Shown here in pieces: positions 55,915-64,000 of a stretch of DNA of 64,000 nt. Position 1 is the stretch's first letter; each line of letters starts with the position of its first letter. The notes below the pieces were generated by a model that was given only the letters and a program-made list of their open reading frames with translations, had not been told where the DNA came from and did not search any database. The DNA comes from Meghimatium bilineatum (Eukaryota; Mollusca; Gastropoda; Stylommatophora; Philomycidae): NCBI GenBank assembly GCA_034231615.1, contig CM067306.1, forward strand, positions 63,288,813 to 63,352,812. The letters run 5' to 3'. A program made the translations under genes and the position numbers.

Positions 55915-56295
55915 ATGGAATGGGACTGCCAACTGCACCATAAACGTACGTCCAATTTTGCCTCCTAGAGGGTTGATTTTTCAACAGGATAACGATCGAC
56001 CTCATGTGGCACAATTATAACCCACTTCTCGTTGTCAATAACGTCCAGATCATTTCGTGACCAGCCATATCAACAGACATGAACCCCATACAGCAACTAT
56101 GGGATGAACTCGACAGACGACTCCATTATCGAGAAGTTTCTCCAGTCATTCTCCGATAGTTGTCTATAGCACAACAGGAAGAATGAGCAGCCATCCCACA
56201 ACAACAGATGCAATCGCTAATCGAATCAAACACCTTTCTGAAACAGAGGCCTCAGTCACAAAGAATAAAAGTCCAAACCAAATTTAATGAACATC
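55915..56295 (+). mobile_element. Tc1/mariner transposase C-terminal relic
   Basis: The plus strand shows GLIFQQDNDRPHVAQL (second catalytic Asp block), then DMNPIQQLWDELDRRLHYRE (third acidic block region) after a frameshift, then IPQQQMQSLIES. Characteristic of Tc1-like transposases. Inactive. Confidence 0.8.
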
Positions 56296-56467
56296 ATTTC
56301 ATTGTTAAAGTCTGAAAGGTTCTTCATGCCGAGGTTGATACATTATTTCCGTAAAATAAATCTTTGGTACATGTTTGAAATGTGGTCTCCAATTAGCACT
56401 GCAATAATGTTAACGTTTCTTGGTGTCCATTAGCACTGCAATAATGGTGTGTTTCGTATTTTTAACA

Positions 56468-56508
<41 letters not shown>

Positions 56509-57120
56509 AATATTTTCTGACCTCGAAACAGGGGAATGTTTGAAATTTAGAAGTGGTAACTATGGTTTAGTCATGAGATGTAAAGAATATTATGGAGTAA
56601 AGTTTCATTTTTATTAGAATTATCGGTACTATCCCATCTCAAGTGCCTACCACATATTTCGCATGTGTACAGTACGCGAACGAATTCCATATTATACACA
56701 GGTTCACTTCAAGTGAGTAATAATGCAGACTTTCTTCGCGCCGTCAACGATATTACGTGATTTCAGATCGTGTAGCCAGAGATTATTTAATGCATGATGA
56801 GAATGGGGAGGAGAAGGGGGGAGGCGGAGGGTCCTAGAGTTTAGGAAATGGTGGGGGATTTTTGTGTTAGGTTTAGAAATAATTATAATCCTAACAACCT
56901 ACCCATCCGCACCACCTCCTAAACTCTAGCCATCTCTGCCTCAAGGGAAACAGTAGGAAGTACGTCATCGATGCGGCTGCCATTTTGCTAATAGAAACGA
57001 ACTGGCTTAGTGACGTCACAGACTACAAAAAAACCAATTACATTTGACGATGATACAACAAACTGCTAACAAATTACGATAAGACAATTATTTTTAAAAA
57101 ACTATGATCAGTAGTAAGCA
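56296..57120. other. Intergenic, nothing coding recognised
   Basis: A (TA)n tract lies at about 56467-56506, and a purine/pyrimidine pair of G-rich and complementary stretches at 56800-56960 (CCTAGAGTTTAGGAAATGGT versus CCTCCTAAACTCTAGCCAT), an inverted repeat of about 150 bp span. Confidence 0.5.
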
Positions 57121-57121
57121 C

Positions 57122-57236
57122 TAGATATGGGATATAACCGAATTATCTTCCATAACTCGCCATATGGGATATAACCGAATTATCTTCCATAACTCGCCAT
57201 ATAGGATGTAACCGAATTATCTTCCATTACCCGCCA
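57122..57236. repeat. About 40-bp repeat, three copies
   Basis: The unit ATATGGGATATAACCGAATT plus ATCTTCCATAACTCGCC. Confidence 0.88.
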
Positions 57237-57267
57237 GTGTCTTACTTGAGATAGATAGGAAAGCACA

Positions 57268-57392
57268 CAATATTGATACGGTCACCTGTCATGTATGTAA
57301 TATTGATACGGTCACCTGTCATGTATGTAATATTGATACGGTCACCTGTCATGTATGTAATATTGATACGGTTACCTGTCATATATGTAATA
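57268..57392. repeat. About 30-bp repeat, four copies
   Basis: The unit AATATTGATACGGTCACCTG plus TCATGTATGT. Confidence 0.9.
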
Positions 57393-57685
57393 GGAGATCA
57401 AACTCCGGTGTCGGAAATCACCTGAAACTGGAAAAACGAGGGCTAGGGTAACAAGACAAATGTAAAATTGAACGGGAATATGTAGTAGTGTTACCTATTG
57501 TCTATTTTCTATCCACAAGTAAATGATAATTCACAGTATCGACACTTGCCGTTAAGCTTAGGAGTGGAAGTTTAAATTGTCTTTCCAAGGTTAAATGTGT
57601 CGCCTTGGTTACATTAAGTCCATGTTTGTTCAAGTTTGTATTCAATGTTTTCTATTCACCTTTTTATTTGTCTACCTGTGGCTAT
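57393..57685. other. Intergenic, nothing recognised
   Basis: No signal. Confidence 0.4.
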
Positions 57686-57847
57686 ATTTCCGGATGTCCT
57701 TTTTTATATATGTTCTTATTCGTACTTGGATTGTGTTTTTTTCTGATAAGGTGACCGAACCATTTTACTTGCTGTCTTTCAATATGTTCAATACATGATA
57801 TTATACCAACTCTTTTCCTAATTTCTTCTTTTCTTATTTTATGTAGT

Positions 57848-57860
57848 TTAGTAACAATTG
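57848..57860. repeat. Left target-site duplication of the SINE
   Basis: TTAGTAACAATTG, identical to 58061-58073. Confidence 0.9.
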
Positions 57861-58060
57861 TCCGGCTCTGTGGCGAAGTGGTACAGTGCGCGTCTGTGAC
57901 GGCAACGGTACCGAGTTCGGTCCTCACCACAGGCAATTGTGCATCCGGACCGTTCAGAAAGCAATGGCAACCTACTGAACGTATTTTATTGCCTAGAAAA
58001 TCACCACAGCCAACAAATGCTGGGTTGATAACTACGTCCTGGATAGGATATGCTACCAAC
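57861..58060 (+). mobile_element. tRNA-derived SINE, complete with target-site duplication
   Basis: A box TGGCGAAGTGG (57871-57881) fits the pol III consensus. The B-box-like GAGTTCGGTCC (57913-57923) is one base short. The tRNA-like head is followed by a core CAATGGCAACCTACTG ... ATTGCCTAGAAAATC and ends without poly(A). The 200-bp insert is flanked by 13-bp direct repeats. Confidence 0.87.
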
Positions 58061-58073
58061 TTAGTAACAATTG
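58061..58073. repeat. Right target-site duplication of the SINE
   Basis: TTAGTAACAATTG. Confidence 0.9.
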
Positions 58074-58604
58074 CAACTTTTCTCAGACACTTCATTTCAC
58101 AGCTGACGATTTTCCTCTGCTGCGATGCTGGTTAAAGACCATATTTGACATTGGTAGCAGAGGGTAGGTATTAAAATGGTTGATATTATCTGTCTTTTGA
58201 TTTCCATCTTGATCTTTGGATGGTGAACTAATGGTGAAAGTTGTTTGCTCAAGTGGTCAATGTGACCTGTAATGTGGTAAATGTGATCTGACCAGCAGTG
58301 GTCAGTGCGTTTGCTTTCTGACACCTTGTTTCTATTTCTCTGTCAGCCTTCCATTATATGAAATAAAATGCTGCCTAGATATTTATACTTGTTGTCTTGA
58401 TTCACTTTGGTGTTATCTACTGTTATCTGTTATCCATTGGTGTTGCAAATTTGCTAATTTTCATAACTTCTGAATTTTGTACACAAGTATTCATGTTATA
58501 ATTCTTGCATGCTAATATCAATACATTAATGTATCTTGCAGACTTGATAACACCAATCGATATTATTAATATCAGTATTAGCAATGTGTATAGACAAAAG
58601 TTGT

Positions 58605-58680
58605 AACAAATGGACTTAGCGACAGATGACGTTTCGACTAAAAAAGTTTGTGATTTTGTACGGTAGTAGGGAAGACAAAC
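58605..58680 (-). ncRNA. Penelope-type motif, half of a hammerhead core
   Basis: The minus strand gives TTTTTTAGTCGAAACGTCAT then CTGTCGC, the same GAAAC-GUC side as 20430, but the CUGAUGA side is lost. Confidence 0.35.
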
Positions 58681-58849
58681 ACATTTTCTCAACCTTCATA
58701 CGTGAACTTTCGAATGCATTTATCAAATTGACTCTTATTTAAATTCTTTTTTAACAAATATGAGTCAAGTTAGATCTGAAAATAAATTGCATGTTTTCCT
58801 TTTTTAGGGGATGGCGGCGAGAAGAGGAATAAGTGTAAAAGATGGTGGT

Positions 58850-59170
58850 GATTATAATGATGATAATGAGGTTTGTGATGATAATGAGGTTTGTGATGAT
58901 AATGAGGTTTGTGATGATAATGAGGTTTGTGATGATAATGAGGTTTGTGATGATAATGGAAACAATAATCATGACGCTGATGATGGTGATGGTAATGATG
59001 AAGATGATGTTTGATGATACAACTTATGGTAATGATGAAGATGATGTTTGATGATACAACTTATGGTAATGCTAAGGATGATGTTTTTGATGATGCTAAT
59101 GATGGTGATGTGGTCAATGTGATGAAGAAGATCACATAATGATGAAGACGATGTTTGATGATACCCCAGA
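58850..59170. repeat. 18-bp repeat (six copies) and GAT-rich tract
   Basis: The unit GATGATAATGAGGTTTGT at 58851-58965, then irregular GATGAT/GATGGT units to 59160. Acidic ORFs (DDNEVC) are by-products. Confidence 0.88.
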
Positions 59171-60084
59171 TTGGTCGTGTAGCAGAAACAACTCTGTGAC
59201 AGGTAGTCAGAAAGAGAGCAGAATGACAGGTAAAAGAAGATGTCACGTGATTTATTCTTGCCAAAACATTATAATCCCAATGAGCTCCCTGAACCCTTCT
59301 GTATTCGCTCACGCGAGATGCATTTACCAACGTCCTGTTCTTGTTATCTTTAATTTCATCCTCTCATCTTCTTGGCTGCCCTTTCTCCTCTCCCATAATC
59401 TCTTCCCTCCATTATTTGTCTTTCTAAACAATTGTTTATCTTTATATGACGAAACTAGTGTAGTTTTCACTTTGTTATTGTGTTTAGTAACCAACACTCT
59501 GGGATCTTCAATGTATTTATAATATCTGAGTTTCTCTTTGTTTCCTTCCATGATATTCTAAGTATCTTTCTGTAGCATTTCAGCTAGAAGACGTTGATCT
59601 TCTTTGCCGCTGTTTTAATTAGTTTCCATGTTTCACAGTCGTATGTTGCAACTGGAAAACTAAATGCCATTAAATTAGCATTAGCAGTTTCGTTTCTATT
59701 TTGTTATTTGTCAATATGTTTTTCAAACGCGTTATTTGCCATTCCAATGTCTTCCTTATCTGCGCCAGGCAATCTCCTGCACCGTTGATGTTTGCTCCTA
59801 AATATTCAAATGTCTATTCTGACTTTTGGTTGACGTTTTATTATATCTTTTAACATTATTGTTGTTTTTGTGCGTTCTGTGAATCGCTGTATTTATTTGT
59901 GTTGTTAATTATTTATTCCAAATCCTTTATATCATTTGAAAGAAGAACATCATCGGCTGCGTAGCATAGTTCAGGGATATCAAAACCACCCTACATTTAA
60001 AGCGTGGTAGTCAGAGTTGTGTATGTCTTCTCTCACATTCCTCATTATAATTTCTGCGTAGATGCTGAACAGGTATGGAGAGAT

Positions 60085-60092
60085 GGTGCATC
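60085..60092. repeat. Left 8-bp target-site duplication of MITE
   Basis: GGTGCATC, seven of eight positions equal to 60259-60266. Confidence 0.8.
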
Positions 60093-60258
60093 CAGAGCTG
60101 GATTTAGACTTGTTAGGCATATTTTAGATATGGGGCCCTAAGCTATTTTAGATATGGGGCCCTTTAACAATTAAGAATATATTGATAGTGAAATAAAAAA
60201 AACATTTTGGAGGCCCCAAATCTATAGCTTGTTTAGCTTATAAGTAAATTCGGCACTG
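60093..60258. mobile_element. hAT MITE, 166 bp, inside the LINE reverse transcriptase
   Basis: Ends CAGAGCTGGATTTAGAC and AAGTAAATTCGGCACTG are inverted repeats starting CAG. It carries two copies of ATATGGGGCCCT. Eight-bp duplication flanks it. The terminal type fits hAT, and it differs from the MITE at 24220. Confidence 0.82.
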
Positions 60259-60425
60259 GGTGCACCTTGCATTACTCCGCTCTGTACCTCAAACCACTCT
60301 GAGAGTTTGCCCTCCAACTTCACTGCAACATTTTGATCTTGGTAAAGTTCTTGTATAAGATGAGCCAGATGTCTTGTTAGACATATTATCCCATCTTCAA
60401 AATATTTAAAACGATTCAGACTTAA

Positions 60426-60815
60426 ACTTAATCGGAATTGACAGTGCTGTTATTATGTCAAAACCACGGTAACATAAGAGCAGATGTGTGTGGAGAATTC
60501 ACTTGATAAGCTAGTCCAGTGTAACGGGAAGTGCACAATCCAGTAGATACGAGAGAATTGAAACATCCCAGGAAATGCAGCCACATCCAATTTCTCCAAA
60601 GAAGATAATGCATTGCAACAGACAGATAGAAGAACTATTTACGAGACAAACAACACAGCAATTAAAAATACTCCCAAATCAACGTAGAAACATGATCAGG
60701 ATAAATGTCTACTATTAGTTCTTCAAACACAGGGGAGAACATGTTGGTTGTCTGCACTAAAATTGCATTTAAAAAAAAAAAATTAAGAATGTGGTGTAGT
60801 AGAAAAAAGGAGAAC
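60426..60815. other. Intergenic, nothing recognised
   Basis: No coding signal. An A-rich run lies at about 60770. Confidence 0.4.
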
Positions 60816-60817
60816 AT

Positions 60818-60960
60818 GTAAACCCACTTTGCGAGGTGGGATACATTTGAGCGGAACTAGTTCAAATCCCACTTGGTGCAATGTGATATTCATGTAATAA
60901 TCAATCCATGCTTCTATAAACGTCTATGAGGACGGAAAGAAGAAGAAGAGCCTTCTATAT
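60818..60960 (+). mobile_element. Possible SINE with tRNA-like B box
   Basis: TAGTTCAAATCCCACTTGGT resembles a T arm (GTTCAAATCC) and the sequence ends AAGAAGAAGAG. A similar TTGTTCAAATCCAGTTTG occurs at 61207-61225. No convincing A box. Confidence 0.35.
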
Positions 60961-61374
60961 TAACAACCATCCAAGAGGCGAGGGACTATATGTCTCAACA
61001 GCATGCAAGAGTTACACACAGTAGTATCACATAGCTCCAACTAGAGAACGGTGGTTTATTTCACATGTGCCGCTTTTCTCGCTGATGGAACATAGACTGA
61101 TGTTCGTCACTGGTACATCTTATGTGACTTTCTTAAGGATCTGGTGTGGTCGAAGACTGAGAAACTGATGAAGCAATTTGCGAATCGAGTAGGTGCCATC
61201 TGAGCGGATCTTGTTCAAATCCAGTTTGCTGTTTTATGATTTGTCTCCAGGAAGGAACAGGGTTATAATTTGCATACTACGAGGACATAACATACTGCAA
61301 CACTACCTGTGCTATCACAAATACAAGATCGGCACAAGATCGGTACAAGATGACATGTTGCACACGTCATATGA
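60961..61374. other. Intergenic, nothing further recognised
   Basis: Includes the second B-box-like stretch near 61215. Confidence 0.35.
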
Positions 61375-61640
61375 CAGCCTAACACATGTTGCTCCACCCA
61401 TATGACAGCGGAACACATGTTGCACCAGCCATTGACAGCGGAACACATGTTGTACCAGCCATATGACAGCGGAACACATGTTGTACCAGCCATATGACAG
61501 CGGAACACATGTTGTACCAGCCATTGACAGCGGAACACATGTTGTACCAGCCATATGACAGCGGAACACATGTTGTACCAGCCATATGACAGCCGAACAC
61601 ATGTTGCACCAGCCATATGACAGCCGAACACATATTGCTG
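61375..61640. repeat. About 31-bp minisatellite, nine copies
   Basis: The unit GCGGAACACATGTTGTACCA plus GCCATATGACA, with a 30-bp variant. Overlapping minus-strand ORFs (CSAVIWLVQHVF) are artefacts. Confidence 0.93.
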
Positions 61641-61821
61641 ACTTGCAATTATACGACGGACAACGAAGAAACACTTGGATATGTCATGCCTCCTAAAGCA
61701 ATCTCTACGCCATTGCATGGAGCCTGACGTTGACAACTACGTTTGTCAGATTCCTCAATCGGAAAGGCTAAAAGTCAAAGAAGATCCCCTTCTTGTGAGC
61801 TAACCGCTGTCAGGTGAGTTG

Positions 61822-62417
61822 TGATTCTTGATTAGAAACTGGCTTCACAGCACGCGGGACATTCCTATAAGTGCTCCGCCCTCCGTTCCAGCAGCCATCT
61901 CAGTGAATGTAGACTCATAGTTCCGGTCAGGTGTTGATTGTGTGATCTTCGGGACTTTCCAAAATATTTACTTTTCCTCCCCTCACCTCTGAATACTCCA
62001 ATTTCTAACATTCTCTGTATGTGTACGTTCTCAACCTCATTGACATCATCTGCATCTTGAAATCAATTTATTACTGCCTTTATTAAATCTGCTTTATCTC
62101 TTCTCAGCAATGTGCCGTCTATCGCCGCATTGCCTGCCAGTAAGTCGGCTCTCTCGTTTCCTCTGACCCCAGCATGACCAGGGCAGAATATCCATGTAAT
62201 GCTTTGGACAACTGAGTTGTTCAATAAGTCCCACCATTCTTTTCTTAGCATGAACTTTTCTATCTTGCGCAACATGCTTTGAGAGTCTGTGAGTATTACC
62301 GCGTGTGTTGATGTATCAGTTATCAACCAATTAAGATCTGCTGTAACTCCCTCTATCTCCATCCTCATGCTCGATGTGACAGTAGAGTATGCTGAAGATT
62401 TCTCAACCAACTTCACG
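61822..62417 (-). mobile_element. LINE-H: RNase H domain and 3' UTR
   Basis: The minus-strand ORF (62063-62417) has SMRMEIEGVTADLNWL (catalytic Glu), AVILTDSQSMLRKI (Asp), WIFCPGHAGVRGNERADLLA (last Asp), then RDKADLIKAVIN. The 3' UTR runs to 61822 and is the repeat also seen at 12139 and 30945. The first catalytic Asp lies beyond the preserved part. Confidence 0.82.
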
Positions 62418-63005
62418 CCATTTCTGTAGGCAAAAAAACCCCAACCGCTTTTATTTGTGTATCTGCTAACAGATCAGTTGTGATTCACATCTGGATAACG
62501 CAAATTAAGAACTTAATTACCTGTGTATAAGAGAGATCGGTGATTTGTATGTGTCTACAGACCGGACTGAGCATTTCTTGTATGTAAGGGAACCATCTTC
62601 ACTTATTTTTAGTCCTTCAAATTACCAAATATTATTGTTTGAATACAGTGGTCAGTGTTCACTTTTAAATAAGCATTTTTGGTCAGTAGAAATAGCGTCG
62701 CACGGTGGATTTCGCAAGCTGTATTTTGCCCAATACTGAATTTAAAACAGATAATGAATGATATGAAATACATTTAAGTTAATATTAAAATTCTGCAAAT
62801 GAAAGACCAAGAAAAATATGAATATTTCAATGTGTTTATTATAGCATGAGAACACATTTTCATCTAAGGAAATCATGAAAAAAACATAACAAGGATTAAA
62901 ATGGCAGTTTTACTTTGAACACTACACAGGATCAGTCTTTCGATCACATATTCCTTATCATGATCGGGCAGAGAAACAAAATCTAACCACAGCATCCAAC
63001 GCAGA
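62418..63005. other. Intergenic, nothing recognised
   Basis: A 64-codon ORF (62545-62739) without motif. Confidence 0.4.
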
Positions 63006-63011
63006 TTACAT

Positions 63012-63472
63012 GTAAGATTTTAACTTCATTTATGACAACATTTCAACTTCATTGCAAGCTACATTTTAACTACAGTTCTGGCTAAAATTTAACTTCATTG
63101 CAAGCTACATTTTAACTACAGTTCTGGCTACAATTTAACTTCATTGCAAGCTACATTTTAACTACAGTTCTGGCTACAATTTAACTTCATTGCAAGCTAC
63201 ATTTTAACTACAGTTCTGGCTACAATTTAACTTCATTGCAAGCTACATTTTAACTACAGTTCTGGCTACAATTTAACTTCATTGCAAGCTACATTTTAAC
63301 TACAGTTCTGGCTACAATTTAACTTCATTGCAAGCTACATTTTAACTACAGTTCTGGCTACAATTTAACTTCATTGCAAGCTACATTTTAACTACAGTTC
63401 TGGCTACAATTTAACTTCATTGCAAGCTACATTTTAACTACAGTTCTGGCTACAATTTAACTTCATTGGCTG
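63012..63472. repeat. 46-bp minisatellite, about nine copies
   Basis: The unit CATTTTAACTACAGTTCTGG plus CTACAATTTAACTTCATTGCAAGCTA. Very uniform; degenerate copies on both sides. Confidence 0.94.
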
Positions 63473-63574
63473 CTAAATTGTACATACATTGCCCGTTACA
63501 TGTTAACTACATTGCGGGCTACATTTTAATTACACGTATCCTCGTTTGATTTTTAGTTCTATTCTTGTATAGTA

Positions 63575-64000
63575 CAGTGGCACTTAGAATAATGTTGGGA
63601 GCAATGAAATCAACACCCATAGCAGAGATGCAGAAAATGGAAAGAATGCAAACACTTGGCGAACGCAGAGACACAAAAGTACTAATTCAAGCAGAAAAGT
63701 TTCAGTGTATGCCAAGTCATCCAATGAAGGAAAGATTCCAAAATCTAGCAATGGGGCGACTGAAAAGGAGCAGCTTTATCCATCAAGCTAAACGACTCCG
63801 TAGAAAATTTACAGACCTACCTGAAGTTGACAGCCCCTTAACGTCTGTACCAGAACAAACCCCGTGGAGTGAAAGTCATGGAATGCCAATATACATTCAG
63901 ACCCATGTGAAAGGAATACTAAGCGAGGACGAACAGAACAGTGTGCAGAGAATGACAGTCACCCTCAGTTTCCTGGATGAGGAATATCCACAAGATATAT
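63575..64000 (+). mobile_element. LINE ORF, RT to RNase H linker, open to the window edge
   Basis: The plus strand from about 63578 has no stop over 140 codons: LRIMLGAMKSTPIAEMQKME, RMQTLGERRDTKVLIQAEKF, HPMKERFQNLAMGRLKRSSF, IYIQTHVKGILSEDEQNSVQ, LSFLDEEYPQDI. It matches the part between RT and RNase H in RNase H-bearing LINEs. The continuation lies outside the window, so this could be the youngest LINE here. Confidence 0.78.

Larger units (their letters stand above)
57688..58440 (-). mobile_element. LINE-A-like element interrupted by a SINE
   Basis: Minus-strand order: GHIDHLSKQLSPLVHH, IKRQIISTILIPTLCYQCQI, EMKCLRKVAIVTK, then (after removing 57861-58060 and one target copy) LHKIRKEEIRKRVGIISCIE, HIERQQVKWFGHLIRKKHNP. 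The peptide continues without a gap across the SINE. Confidence 0.82.
59225..60425 (-). mobile_element. LINE with reverse transcriptase domain, split by a MITE
   Basis: Minus-strand order from the right: LIQELYQDQNVAVKLEGKLS, EWFEVQSGVMQG, [MITE 60093-60258], CTISPYLFSIYAEIIMRNVR, NSDYHAL, ELCYAADDVLLSND (RT motif C with a one-base slip), then the C-terminal part near 59320-59550 (RYYKYIEDPRVL, RLWERRKGSQ). Frameshifts throughout. Confidence 0.8.

Noticed and set aside
57861-57935. Genuine tRNA gene
   Set aside because: The T-arm box is a base short, no full cloverleaf is evident, and it is the head of a 200-bp SINE with target duplications. The same reasoning applies to 44330-44385 and 21843-21932.

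Overview
This is a metazoan nuclear genome window. The coding sequence is split by introns with GT..AG junctions, there are no operons or ribosome binding sites, and most of the DNA is intron or intergenic sequence filled with decayed LINEs, tRNA-derived SINEs, hAT and Tc1/mariner remnants and very many micro- and minisatellites. The mixture of LINE families (RT lineages ending in GRRRGG-type or C2H2-type tails), short SINEs and GATA/GACA arrays suggests a lophotrochozoan, probably a mollusc and perhaps a gastropod. That placement is an inference and cannot be settled here.

The only convincing host genes are three tandem paralogues on the + strand. Each has three coding exons with phase-1 introns and a central exon of exactly 156 bp, and each encodes a four-transmembrane protein of about 170 residues with the claudin/PMP22 W..GLW..C..C loop signature: gene 1 (7827-14521), gene 2 (28668-38464) and gene 3 (46622-54973). 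Genes 1 and 3 are very alike. Gene 2 is divergent and has both loop cysteines replaced by tyrosine.

Each gene sits in a duplicated unit: unit A about 5640-16510, unit B about 21520-40480, unit C about 45090-55720. Flanks and introns align between units, but shared insertions conflict. A and B share 3' LINEs that C lacks, and one of these has a clean empty site in C. A and C share an intron-1 LINE and an intron-2 Penelope-type motif. B and C share an intron-1 SINE plus LINE block. The cluster therefore looks like a mosaic shaped by duplication, conversion or deletion. Different minisatellites expanded in each unit from sequence that is single-copy in the others.

Layout: 1-5640, intergenic with LINE relics; 5640-16510, unit A; 16510-21520, spacer with a 1.45 kb 23-bp satellite, a hAT transposase relic and a Penelope-type hammerhead-ribozyme-like motif; 21520-40480, unit B; 40480-45090, spacer with a 1 kb degenerate 15-bp array and a tRNA-SINE; 45090-55720, unit C with a 1.2 kb GATA/GGTA/GACA array; 55720-64000, nested mobile elements (SINE in LINE, hAT MITE in LINE) and an open LINE reading frame running off the right edge.

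Labels used below for recurring families: LINE-A (tail TAGA), LINE-B (RISWTAKKTN), LINE-C (C2H2 end), LINE-D (GRRRGG), LINE-E (tail TGAA, RT), LINE-F (YGSETW), LINE-H (RNase H), S2 (SINE-like repeat), R (1.2 kb retroelement). These are descriptive names made here, not database names. Copy numbers and periods were counted by eye.
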